Assembly: GCF_013204795.1 (NCBI RefSeq)
Contig: NZ_JABMKW010000017.1
Span: 620,001-684,000, forward strand
Source of the DNA: Pedobacter panaciterrae
GTDB taxonomy: Bacteria; Bacteroidota; Bacteroidia; Sphingobacteriales; Sphingobacteriaceae
Length of the DNA: 64,000 nt
Direction: 5' to 3'
Made by a program: the position numbers and the translations under genes. This document shows, piece after piece, positions 24,067 to 32,561 of the stretch. The notes beneath the pieces are model-generated. The model did not search any database and was not told the origin of the DNA. It was given only the letters and a program-made list of their open reading frames with translations. Numbering within the stretch: the first letter of the stretch is position 1; each line of letters starts with the position of its first letter.

Positions 24067-24549
24067 TTAAGATTTCATCTCGGCTTGTATCACGAGATAC
24101 ATTTCATTAGGTCTTTGCGTACCAATGTAATATTCAAATCCATCAGTATCTGTAAGCACAACAGCGTCTTTCCCGGATGAATAAAAACGAATACTTCCCT
24201 TCCGGTGAAGGTTATAAACAGGGTTATTGAATAAGTAATTACTATAAGTATCTTTTCTTACTTTAACTATTGAATTCAGATCTATTTCTACTCTTTTAGC
24301 AGACCACAAGCCGTCTATTATGATTTTTTTATGCTCAATAATGGTTTTGTATTGAATTAGAAAAAGCAACGCTATTGAAACTCCAATGATACCAAATCCA
24401 ACTACAAGAAATAAATCCTGGGTATTATCTCTATCTCGTTCATATACATAGGCAGCGAAGCAAAATGCAGCCATAACTAACCTGATACAGATCCTGATAT
24501 AGTCACGTCCTATGTACTGTTTTTCAAAAAAAGCGTAGCGATTGCTCAT
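24067..24549 (-). CDS. small membrane protein with a PH-like cytoplasmic part
   Basis: 160 aa, not recognised with certainty. Two transmembrane helices (about 22-38 and 47-67) are followed by a beta-rich segment (IIIDGLWSAKRVEIDLNSIVKVRKDTY...GSIRFYSSGKDAVVLTDTDGFEYYIGTQRP) that resembles bacterial PH (YcxB/YdbT-like) domains. No catalytic motif. Confidence 0.65.
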   Translation of the reverse strand: MSNRYAFFEKQYIGRDYIRICIRLVMAAFCFAAYVYERDRDNTQDLFLVVGFGIIGVSIALLFLIQYKTIIEHKKIIIDGLWSAKRVEIDLNSIVKVRKDTYSNYLFNNPVYNLHRKGSIRFYSSGKDAVVLTDTDGFEYYIGTQRPNEMYLVIQAEMKS

Positions 24550-24634
24550 TTATGTAAATTTCAATAAAGTTACTTTTTTTTTATTTCCGTAGTACCCCTA
24601 TCTCTGTTAAGATTGTTTAAAAAATGTAATATGA

Positions 24635-25960
24635 TTATTTCAGATCGAATATAGCCACTTTTTTTGTGGCCGATGTCACCTTGTATCTATCATCTTGCCG
24701 CATACCACCCAGCCAAATAATTTCGCCGTTTCCGTTTATCAGAATAGGGACACCAGCCTTCTCTGCAAGCGGGATTTTCTCATCAATAAAAAAATCGCTT
24801 AAGTTTTTAAAGAACTTCATACCTAGCGGCATAAACTTATCGCCAGATTGCCAGGGTCGCACCACTAAAGGAAACATGAGCTTATCAGCATCTACAAATG
24901 CCCTTTTGGTACTCTTTTCAAAATATGGTTCATCTATGAATGACATTAATATCTTATGCTGCGACAGATTTACGCTTTGATCGTTAACATGAATAAATGC
25001 CAATTGCTGATTTTCTTCAACAATAGGATTTAATATCAAATCATCCCTATCGATGGTAATTCTATGAGAACTGCTATAGAAAGAGGTCCCACTTTGCTTG
25101 TTTAGCGCCTGCAGCAGTTCTATCACTACAAGTTCCGAGAAACCAAAGGGCCTAAGCAGTTCAAAAATTAACAACCGCTGCGGCTTCAATGCTTTGACCT
25201 TGGCAATTGACAAGTGCAGGCTATTTTGTTTTTCGACAAGCAAGTCCTCCCTTAGTTCGGAAACTGCTTTTTGCAACACAAGCTCCGTTTCAGAAAACCG
25301 CTGAATATTTTGTTCAAATGTTTGCTCCAGATTAGGATTAATCTCTTTAAGATGAGGGATAACCTTTAGGCGAATTTTATTGCGGGCATAGTCTACAGAT
25401 AAATTTGAACTATCTTCTACAAAATCAATATTATGCTCTGCTATTAATTCATTAATTTGCTCACGCGAAAGAAATAGCAGGGGCCTGATGAGCTTATCTC
25501 TTTTAGGGAAAATGCCATGCAACCCGGCTATCCCTGTTCCCCTCGTTAAGTTTAACAATACGGTTTCCATGGCATCATCCTGGTGTTGTGCAAGAGCGAT
25601 GAAATTATAGTTATTAGATTCCCGTATCTCTTCGAACCAATTGTACCGCAAATCTCTGGCGGCCATTTGGGTAGATATTTTATGCGCTGCAGCGTAATTT
25701 TTAGTTTTGAAGTGGGTTACATAAAATGGCACTTCCAGGGAGTTGGCGAGCATTCGTACAAAGCTTTCGTCTCTTTGAGACTCATCTGCCCTTAAATTAA
25801 AATTACAGTGTGCTATACCAAAATCAAAACCAGCGAGTTTAAAGAGATGGGCCATTAAAACAGAATCCTTCCCACCACTAACGGCAAGCAGTATCTTGTC
25901 GCTAGCAATGAAGAGTGAATTATGGCTTATAAAATCTTTAAAGTTTTGAATGGGTAACAT
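24635..25960 (-). CDS. tilS: tRNA(Ile)-lysidine synthetase
   Basis: 441 aa. Adds lysine to C34 of the CAU-anticodon tRNA-Ile. The PP-loop is LAVSGGKDSVLMAHLF near residue 30; ATRDLRYNWF-like MAARDLRYNWFEEI, GIAGLHGI and a C-terminal TilS domain (LVVRPWQSGDKFMPLGM...FFIDEKIPLAEKAGVPILING) complete the family pattern. Essential in most bacteria. Confidence 0.95.
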   Translation of the reverse strand: MLPIQNFKDFISHNSLFIASDKILLAVSGGKDSVLMAHLFKLAGFDFGIAHCNFNLRADESQRDESFVRMLANSLEVPFYVTHFKTKNYAAAHKISTQMAARDLRYNWFEEIRESNNYNFIALAQHQDDAMETVLLNLTRGTGIAGLHGIFPKRDKLIRPLLFLSREQINELIAEHNIDFVEDSSNLSVDYARNKIRLKVIPHLKEINPNLEQTFEQNIQRFSETELVLQKAVSELREDLLVEKQNSLHLSIAKVKALKPQRLLIFELLRPFGFSELVVIELLQALNKQSGTSFYSSSHRITIDRDDLILNPIVEENQQLAFIHVNDQSVNLSQHKILMSFIDEPYFEKSTKRAFVDADKLMFPLVVRPWQSGDKFMPLGMKFFKNLSDFFIDEKIPLAEKAGVPILINGNGEIIWLGGMRQDDRYKVTSATKKVAIFDLK

Positions 25961-25964
25961 CTTT

Positions 25965-25993
25965 CAAAAATATTTAATTAAAATGGTAAGCAA
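25965..25993 (-). promoter_or_regulatory. promoter of tilS
   Basis: Minus strand TTG (25991-25993), 18-nt spacer, TATTTTTG (25965-25972), then 4 nt to the ATG: a complete promoter predicting a leaderless transcript. Confidence 0.65.
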
Positions 25994-25998
25994 AAAAC

Positions 25999-26006
25999 TA
26001 ACTTTG
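25999..26006 (+). promoter_or_regulatory. -7 element of the OstA-like gene
   Basis: TAACTTTG, 4 nt before the GTG start; it faces away from the tilS promoter within a 50-nt divergent region. Confidence 0.5.
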
Positions 26007-26010
26007 TAAA

Positions 26011-28338
26011 GTGCAGAAAATACGCTTTTTCATTATCTTTTTCATGTTTCCTTTCTCTTTGCTAGCGCAACAGAGAACCAAGATTATTTTGAAGGATGCC
26101 AGAATAGGAAATACAGATGGAAAGAAAAACATTTCTTATCTGAAGTATCCAGTATTTATTCATGAAAATGCTACGTTAACTTGTGACAGTGCTGTTTTTT
26201 ATCAAAACGACAATGTTTTTGAGGCATTTAAAAACGTCCATATTAATCAGGGAGATACCATAAATATCTACTCTGATCATTTAACATACAATGGAAATAC
26301 TAAAATTGCCCACTTAACCAGTAATGTGCGTATGATCGACAAGGAGTCTGTTCTTACCACTAATGTGCTTGACTACAATATGGCCACCAAGGTTGGAACA
26401 TATGTAGAAGGAGGCAAAATTGTTAATAAAGATGTGACCTTAACGAGTAAAAACGGCTACTACTTTTCTAATAGCCGAGATTCTTACTTTCGTTATAATG
26501 TTGTAGTGGTAACACCACAAAGCACAATTAAATCAGACACATTAAGGTACAATACCCTTACCAACTGGACCTATTTTTATGGCCCTACAAATATAAAAGG
26601 TAAAGAAGATAACCTATATACCGAAAATGGCGCATACAACACCAAAACTGAATATGCTTATTTTGGCAAGAAGAACTTATACACCAATGGGACTAAATCT
26701 TTAAAAGGAGATAGTTTATACTATGATGGTATAGCAGGATATGGTAAGGCTGTTAGGAATATCATCTTTAAAGATACTGCCGACAAAACGGTTCTTTATG
26801 GTCAATTGGGTTATTACTACAAAATAGACGAGCGTACTGTTGTAACCAAAAATGCGTATGTAGGTATGGGGACAAAAGACTCCATAACAGTAAACAACAA
26901 GTTACAGCCAGATAGCTTATGGTTGGGTTCGGATACATTAGAAACTCAAATGGTACTTCAAAAAACTTTGAAGTTAATTGAATCACCGGTACTCAAACAA
27001 AACAATGAATTGGGTGATCCTGAGAAACCACAGAAGAAAGGTGAATCACAAGCACCCGGTATGACGGCCGAGGAAATTGGAATAGCAAAGAAATCGGAGA
27101 AAAAAGAAGCAAAAGAAAAAGCGAAAACTGCTAAAAGAGATAACAAAAATACAAAACCTGTTGATTCTACGGCAATTAAAGCAGCTAAAGATAGCCTGCT
27201 AGCAAAGGTTTCCTTACCCAAGGATAGCCTTTCTAAGGATAGTATTGCTCAAAAGAAACCCGATACTTCATTAATTAAGGATTCTTTAAATGCGGCAAAA
27301 GACCCAGTTAAACCTATAAAGGCAGCGATTTCAGGTAAAAAACCTGATAGTCTAAGTAAAAAAGCCGATAGCCTGGCAAAATCAGGAAATGTAGTGAAGA
27401 AGATTAACGCGGCCATTAAAACCACGGATAGTTTAGTAAAGAAAAATATTAAGGATTCAATACCACCTAACCCTTTGGATACGGTAAAAACACGTTCCAT
27501 TAAAGCTTATCATAATGTAAGGGTTTACAAATCCAATATGCAGGCTAAAGCAGATTCTCTATTTTATACAAGTGCCGATTCCACTTTAAGGTGGTACGGA
27601 GACCCTATTTTATGGTCGCAGAACTCTCAACAAACCGGAGACACTATTTACCTTCGCTTAAAAAACAATAAGCTTAATACGTTACAGGTAATTGATAATG
27701 CATTTCAGGTGAATGTAAATGCGGATTCCGCAAGGTTTAATCAGATAAAAGGAAAACTCATTACTGCTTTCTTTAAAGATGGAGAATTAAGCACCATGTT
27801 TGTGGATGGAAATGCAGAAAGTGTTTATTATAACAGGGGAAAAGACAGTGTATACACCGACATGAACCAAACTGTAAGCAGTAGAATAAAGATCTTGTTT
27901 AAAGACAAAGAAATAAGTCATATTCTTACTGTTAAAGAACCCGAGGGAATCAGGGTGCCTATTACTGAACTAAAAGAAGATGTTTTGTTAACAGGATTTA
28001 CATGGAAACCTGAACTTAGACCGCTTTCTAAAAAGGAAGTAATAAGTGGGAAACCTAAAACAAAACCTGCTGCATCTAAAAGCCCGGCAGCAGGGGCAAA
28101 AAAACCTGGAAGCCCGACAGGCAAAGCACCCAATAAAGCTGAAGTAGCCAAAAAAGGATTAATTAAAACTGCTTCAAAAGAACTTGTTAAGGCTGCCTCC
28201 AAAATTGATTCAGCCGCAATAGATTCAGCAAAAGCTATTATTGCTCCAATTAAGAATATCTTACCCTTAAAGCCCGATACCAGTAAGAAACCTGATACTG
28301 CTAAAAAAATTACACCTGCTCCTTTAAAAAAGCAATAA
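26011..28338 (+). CDS. OstA/LptA-like protein of lipopolysaccharide export
   Basis: 775 aa, GTG start directly after the promoter. A signal peptide (MQKIRFFIIFFMFPFSLLAQ) precedes an OstA-like N-terminal beta-jellyroll (about 25-300: IHENATLTCDSAVFYQNDNVFEAF, IYSDHLTYNG, YVEGGKIVNKDVTLTSKNGYYF). A Lys/Ser/Asp/Pro-rich low-complexity linker (about 330-490) follows, then a second OstA-like block (QAKADSLFYTSADSTLRWYGDPILWSQ) and a Pro/Lys-rich tail. It likely belongs to the Lpt bridge that carries LPS or other glycolipid across the periplasm. Its 3' end overlaps rdgB. Confidence 0.85.
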   Translation: MQKIRFFIIFFMFPFSLLAQQRTKIILKDARIGNTDGKKNISYLKYPVFIHENATLTCDSAVFYQNDNVFEAFKNVHINQGDTINIYSDHLTYNGNTKIAHLTSNVRMIDKESVLTTNVLDYNMATKVGTYVEGGKIVNKDVTLTSKNGYYFSNSRDSYFRYNVVVVTPQSTIKSDTLRYNTLTNWTYFYGPTNIKGKEDNLYTENGAYNTKTEYAYFGKKNLYTNGTKSLKGDSLYYDGIAGYGKAVRNIIFKDTADKTVLYGQLGYYYKIDERTVVTKNAYVGMGTKDSITVNNKLQPDSLWLGSDTLETQMVLQKTLKLIESPVLKQNNELGDPEKPQKKGESQAPGMTAEEIGIAKKSEKKEAKEKAKTAKRDNKNTKPVDSTAIKAAKDSLLAKVSLPKDSLSKDSIAQKKPDTSLIKDSLNAAKDPVKPIKAAISGKKPDSLSKKADSLAKSGNVVKKINAAIKTTDSLVKKNIKDSIPPNPLDTVKTRSIKAYHNVRVYKSNMQAKADSLFYTSADSTLRWYGDPILWSQNSQQTGDTIYLRLKNNKLNTLQVIDNAFQVNVNADSARFNQIKGKLITAFFKDGELSTMFVDGNAESVYYNRGKDSVYTDMNQTVSSRIKILFKDKEISHILTVKEPEGIRVPITELKEDVLLTGFTWKPELRPLSKKEVISGKPKTKPAASKSPAAGAKKPGSPTGKAPNKAEVAKKGLIKTASKELVKAASKIDSAAIDSAKAIIAPIKNILPLKPDTSKKPDTAKKITPAPLKKQ

Positions 28339-28894
28339 GCTTTTTCATCGCAATTGCCCTGTGACTGATCTCATTCTTTTCCGTCATGCTCATTTGCGCA
28401 AAGGTCCTATCGTAGCCAATAGGCATAAATATTGGATCATAACCAAATCCTTCATCTCCTATTGGAGTTTGTGTAATGTTGCCATAAACAACCCCTTCAA
28501 AAAGATAGTTCTTATTATTTTGGTTTAAAGAAATAACGGTTTTAAAATGGGCCTTTCTATTCGTTTTACCTTCCATCTTTTTTAGTACAAGATTAAGGTT
28601 TTCAAGATCATCTCTAACTCCTGAGTACCTGGCCGAATAGATTCCAGGTTCATTGTCTAATGCCTCAATCTCCAATCCGCTATCATCAGCAAAACAATTC
28701 AACTTAAAATTATCAGTTACATAACTGCTTTTAAGCTCTGCATTCTCTGCAAATGAGTTCCCTGTTTCAGGGATATCAACATCACAGCCAATATCTTTAA
28801 GATTTAAAACTTTATATTGATTTACAAGGAGTTTACCAATTTCTTCTGTCTTATGCTTATTGTTGGTAGCAAACACCAATTCAGGTAGCATCAT
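28310..28894 (-). CDS. rdgB: non-canonical purine NTP pyrophosphatase (RdgB/HAM1)
   Basis: 194 aa. Removes dITP/XTP from the nucleotide pool. LVFATNNKHKTEEI, CFADDSGLEIEALDNEPGIYSARYSG and DPIFMPIGYDRTFAQMSMTEKNEISHRAIAMKKL are the family motifs. The 3' end overlaps the converging OstA-like gene by 29 nt, and the start overlaps the upstream gene by 4 nt (ATGA). Confidence 0.95.
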   Translation of the reverse strand: MMLPELVFATNNKHKTEEIGKLLVNQYKVLNLKDIGCDVDIPETGNSFAENAELKSSYVTDNFKLNCFADDSGLEIEALDNEPGIYSARYSGVRDDLENLNLVLKKMEGKTNRKAHFKTVISLNQNNKNYLFEGVVYGNITQTPIGDEGFGYDPIFMPIGYDRTFAQMSMTEKNEISHRAIAMKKLIAFLKEQV

Positions 28895-29463
28895 AGTCCC
28901 AGTTGTTTCAAACTACCCCATAATACTTTCTTTCCATTTGCATCTTCATCCAGTTTTTGGAGCGCCGAAGAAAAGATAAGCTTTACTTCTCCTTCAGTTA
29001 CTACTGTGTTTTCAGGATGCTGCTTTAATCCAAGTTGCTGAGATGAAACACCAAATGCAAATACAATGACACTCGAAAAACGAGCCTTCAATTGCTCATA
29101 GCTTGCTTCTTTATACTTGGCGTAATTAAGCAACGCGAAATCACTAGCGGTTAGATTTATTGATTTTACGATCTTTCTTAACAATTCCCTACCCCTTTCA
29201 TCACTAACGTCATTATGCTCATCGTATACCAAAATCAGTATATTACGGTTATTATTACCTAAAAATTTAAACTCAGGTTGTACTTTAACTAAGGGAATTA
29301 TTGGTTCATTAACAATTAAAGGCTGAGCAGGTGAAGATGCTTCATCTTTTACATAAACTTGCACTTCTTCATTTAACGTCCCCTCAGGCTCTTTAACCAG
29401 GTAAATATCATCCGTAAAAAATAAACGCAGACCTTCTCCGTCAGTTGTAAGTTGGCTCACCAT
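28891..29463 (-). CDS. conserved hypothetical protein upstream of rdgB
   Basis: 190 aa, soluble, not recognised. A 40-residue N-terminus (LRLFFTDDIYLVKEP) and a Pro-rich linker lead to an alpha/beta domain (NNRNILILVYDEHNDVSDERGRELLRKIVKSINLTASDFALLNYA...KVLWGSLKQLGL). The pattern recalls the uracil-DNA-glycosylase-like fold of DNA polymerase III psi-type proteins, but that is only an impression. Translationally coupled to rdgB. Confidence 0.6.
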   Translation of the reverse strand: MVSQLTTDGEGLRLFFTDDIYLVKEPEGTLNEEVQVYVKDEASSPAQPLIVNEPIIPLVKVQPEFKFLGNNNRNILILVYDEHNDVSDERGRELLRKIVKSINLTASDFALLNYAKYKEASYEQLKARFSSVIVFAFGVSSQQLGLKQHPENTVVTEGEVKLIFSSALQKLDEDANGKKVLWGSLKQLGL

Positions 29464-29573
29464 TAATGATAATTTTATTGAAAATCTTTTTTCTGTTAAA
29501 ATTAGTTAAATATCTCATTATAGTACCTTTATTTATTACTTTTATGCCTTAAAATTTATACCATAAGTCTTTT

Positions 29574-30164
29574 GTGAGAAAAGTTTACTGTTCCATTATC
29601 ATCAGTCTTTTTATTACCGGTGCATTTGCTCAAAATGTGGCTGTAGTTAATGGAAAACCAATAAGCAATAAAGAGTTTATGTGGGTATATAAGAAAAATC
29701 ATTCCGGCAACGGAAATGCGACGGCTGAAGATTTACATGCTTATCTAACCTTATATGTAAACTTCAAACTTAAGGTTACTGAAGCCAGAGAGTTGGGTCT
29801 GGATACGGACACAGGCTATCTTGCCGAGGTAAAAAACTATGAACACGCATTGCGTACACAGAAAAGAATATCGAAAACAAAACCAGAATATCTTTTCATA
29901 ATGAATGAATATAAAGAAGCGGTTTTAATGTTTAATATCTCTGAAATAAAGGTATGGAACCAGGCGCAGAATGATGAAAATCAGCTCCGCATTTTTTATG
30001 ATAAAAACAAAAGCGTTTATTTGCAAAGTTCTTTTGATGAGGTTAGAGGGCAGGTAGTCACAGATTATCAGCAGGAACTGGAGAATGAATGGATAAAAGC
30101 ACTAAGAAAAAAATATCCTGTAAAGATTAATCAGGACGAGATAAGAAAATTGGCTAAGCCATGA
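29574..30164 (+). CDS. exported SurA/PPIase-family protein lacking parvulin domains
   Basis: 196 aa, GTG start, signal peptide to about residue 19. Residues 20-115 resemble the SurA N-terminal domain of large Bacteroidota PPIases (VVNGKPISNKEFMWVYKKNH, YLTLYVNFKLKVTEARELGLDTDTGY), and FIMNEYKEAVLMFNISEIKVWNQA continues that family. The parvulin domains expected in the middle are absent; the sequence goes straight to the C-terminal LENEWIKALRKKYPVKIN. It sits 63 nt before the surA-like gene, so a chaperone role without isomerase activity is plausible (inference). Confidence 0.72.
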   Translation: MRKVYCSIIISLFITGAFAQNVAVVNGKPISNKEFMWVYKKNHSGNGNATAEDLHAYLTLYVNFKLKVTEARELGLDTDTGYLAEVKNYEHALRTQKRISKTKPEYLFIMNEYKEAVLMFNISEIKVWNQAQNDENQLRIFYDKNKSVYLQSSFDEVRGQVVTDYQQELENEWIKALRKKYPVKINQDEIRKLAKP

Positions 30165-30191
30165 GCTTCACGCCAATAGCACAGATAATAT

Positions 30192-30199
30192 TAGATTTG
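30192..30199 (+). promoter_or_regulatory. -7 element upstream of surA
   Basis: TAGATTTG, 28 nt before the ATG at 30228; an internal promoter for surA-moxR is possible. Confidence 0.4.
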
Positions 30200-30227
30200 C
30201 AAAAGAATATAATTGAACAACCATAGA

Positions 30228-31592
30228 ATGAGGAAATTTTTAGTAACAGCAAGCGGATTGATTTGTTTGTTTTTCAACGTACAGGCTCAAAAGAAAAATA
30301 TAGATAAAGTTGTTGCTGTATTAGGTAATAACATCATTTTACTATCAGATTTAAATCAACAATATGCACAATACTTAAATTCAGGAAATCCTGATGATGA
30401 TAAAGTAAAGTGCTATATATTGCAACAAATGCTTGCTCAGAAACTACTTAAACAACAAGCAGAAATTGACTCTGTTGTAGTTGAAGAAGCCCAGGTTGAT
30501 GAGGAAGTTGAAAAACGTATGCGTTATCAGATCCAGCGCGCAGGTGGACAAGAAAGATTGGAACAGTTTTTAAATCGCTCTGTTCTTCAGTATAAAGATG
30601 AGATCAGACCTGACATTAAAGAGCAGTTGATCTCTAATAAAATGCAGCAAAAAATAACTCAGGATGTAAACATTACACCGATTGAGGTTAAACGTTATTT
30701 TGATTCTTATAAAAAAGATAGTCTTCCTGATATTCCTACTGAATTTGAAGTTGGAGAAATTGTACTTCATCCAAAACTTACAAAAGCAGAAAAGCAAAAA
30801 TTCTATGATAAAATTGATGCATTAAGGTTAAGAGTGAAAAGTGGTGAGGATTTTGCATTCCTTGCTAAATCTTATTCTGAAGATACAGGTTCAGCTGCTG
30901 AGGGTGGTGACCTTGGATTCTTCGATCGTACCAGAATGGTGAAAGAATTTACAGCTTGGGCATTTAAATTAAAACCAGGTGAAATGTCGCCGGTATTTGA
31001 ATCAGAACACGGCTTCCATATTCTTCAGGTTATTGAACGCCGCGGAGAACAGGTTCAGGCACGCCATATTCTTATACGTCCGGAAACTACACCGGCCAGC
31101 TTAGAAAGAACTAAATTACAAGCCGATACCATTTACAAAAATATCGTAGAGAAAAAACTTCCATTCTCTACCGCTGCTTCATTATATTCTGATAACAAGG
31201 AATCTCAATATAATGGTGGTATGATATTATATGCAGATAACGTTACTGCCAGAACTACATTTATCCCAGCGGATAAACTAGATCCAAAAGTATTTGTTGT
31301 TGTTGACACAATGAAAGTAGGCGAAGTTTCTCAGCCTGTTTCTTTCACAGATCCAGATGGCAAACAAGGATATAAGATTCTTTATTTAAAATCTAAAATC
31401 CCGCCACATAAAGGAAACCTGGAACAGGATTATTCTAAATTCAAAGAGAAAGCACAACAGGATAAAATCGATAGAATGCTAAGTGAATGGTTCGAAAAAA
31501 GAAGAGAAAACACTTACATCAGAATTGACGAAGATTATGATGATTGTGATGAATTGAAAATTTGGACTAAAAATTCAACTGCTAAAAAATAA
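30228..31592 (+). CDS. surA: SurA-like periplasmic peptidyl-prolyl isomerase
   Basis: 454 aa. Signal peptide MRKFLVTASGLICLFFNVQAQ, SurA N-terminal domain (KVVAVLGNNIILLSDLNQQYAQYL), then two parvulin domains (about 165-265: EFEVGEIVLHPKL...EGGDLGFFDRTRMVKEF; and about 275-380: VQARHILIRPET...YNGGMILYADN). It escorts outer membrane proteins through the periplasm. The ATG at 30228 starts the signal peptide; an upstream TTG is rejected. The moxR-like gene follows after 5 nt. Confidence 0.92.
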   Translation: MRKFLVTASGLICLFFNVQAQKKNIDKVVAVLGNNIILLSDLNQQYAQYLNSGNPDDDKVKCYILQQMLAQKLLKQQAEIDSVVVEEAQVDEEVEKRMRYQIQRAGGQERLEQFLNRSVLQYKDEIRPDIKEQLISNKMQQKITQDVNITPIEVKRYFDSYKKDSLPDIPTEFEVGEIVLHPKLTKAEKQKFYDKIDALRLRVKSGEDFAFLAKSYSEDTGSAAEGGDLGFFDRTRMVKEFTAWAFKLKPGEMSPVFESEHGFHILQVIERRGEQVQARHILIRPETTPASLERTKLQADTIYKNIVEKKLPFSTAASLYSDNKESQYNGGMILYADNVTARTTFIPADKLDPKVFVVVDTMKVGEVSQPVSFTDPDGKQGYKILYLKSKIPPHKGNLEQDYSKFKEKAQQDKIDRMLSEWFEKRRENTYIRIDEDYDDCDELKIWTKNSTAKK

Positions 31593-31597
31593 CGCGT

Positions 31598-32560
31598 ATG
31601 CAGTTTGAAAATGATATAAAGGCAGTAGATGCGTTGCATCAAGCTTATAATAACATTAGAACCGAAATAGGGAAAGTTGTTATAGGTCAGGAAGAGGTGG
31701 TAAAATCTGTTTTGATTTCCATCTTCAGTAATGGTCATTGCTTACTGGTTGGCGTTCCAGGGCTTGCCAAAACGTTGCTTGTTCAAACTGTTGCAGACGT
31801 AATGGATCTTAACTTTAACAGGATTCAATTTACCCCAGATCTAATGCCCAGCGATATTATCGGTGCGGAAATATTAGGTGAAGACAGAAATTTTAAATTC
31901 ATAACCGGACCTATATTTTCAAATATAGTTCTTGCAGACGAAATCAATAGAACGCCACCAAAAACTCAGGCAGCTCTTCTTGAGGCAATGCAAGAGAAGG
32001 CTGTCACAGCAGCGGGACAAAGGCATGTATTACCAAATCCATTCTTTGTGCTGGCTACTCAGAACCCTATTGAGCAAGAAGGCACATACCCTTTGCCTGA
32101 GGCTCAACTAGATCGATTCATGTTCAATGTTCTACTCAGCTATCCTACATTCGCTGATGAGCTTACAATAGTAAAGAACACGACCAGCAACAACGACGTT
32201 AAGCTTAAAAAGATAATAGACGCCAAACAGATTCAGTATTTCCAAAAATTAGTAAGAAATATTCCTGTTGCAGACAATGTAATCGAATATGCCGTAAAGC
32301 TGGCAAGTAAGACCCGTCCTCATACAGCCTTGGCTACTGAAGATATTAATAAATATATAAGCTGGGGCGCAGGCCCAAGGGCATCCCAATTCCTTGTTAT
32401 CGGAGCAAAATGTCACGCCGCGATATCGGGGAAGTATTCACCGGATATTGAGGATGTTCAGGCTGTTGCTGAAGCTATTTTACGCCACCGTATTGTGCGT
32501 AACTATAGAGCTGAGGCTGAAGGATTATCAATTGAACAGATCATTAAAAACCTGTTTTAG
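31598..32560 (+). CDS. MoxR family AAA+ ATPase
   Basis: 320 aa. Walker A is GVPGLAKTLLVQ, Walker B VLADEINRTPPKTQAALLEAMQE, sensor I LATQNPIEQEGTYPLPEAQLDRF, and a C-terminal lid with RPHTALATEDINKYISWGAGPRASQFL. MoxR proteins remodel or activate partner proteins, usually a DUF58/VWA protein encoded next to them. Here no DUF58 gene follows: the operon ends and the GDPD-like gene converges 1 nt away. Confidence 0.93.
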   Translation: MQFENDIKAVDALHQAYNNIRTEIGKVVIGQEEVVKSVLISIFSNGHCLLVGVPGLAKTLLVQTVADVMDLNFNRIQFTPDLMPSDIIGAEILGEDRNFKFITGPIFSNIVLADEINRTPPKTQAALLEAMQEKAVTAAGQRHVLPNPFFVLATQNPIEQEGTYPLPEAQLDRFMFNVLLSYPTFADELTIVKNTTSNNDVKLKKIIDAKQIQYFQKLVRNIPVADNVIEYAVKLASKTRPHTALATEDINKYISWGAGPRASQFLVIGAKCHAAISGKYSPDIEDVQAVAEAILRHRIVRNYRAEAEGLSIEQIIKNLF

Positions 32561-32561
32561 G

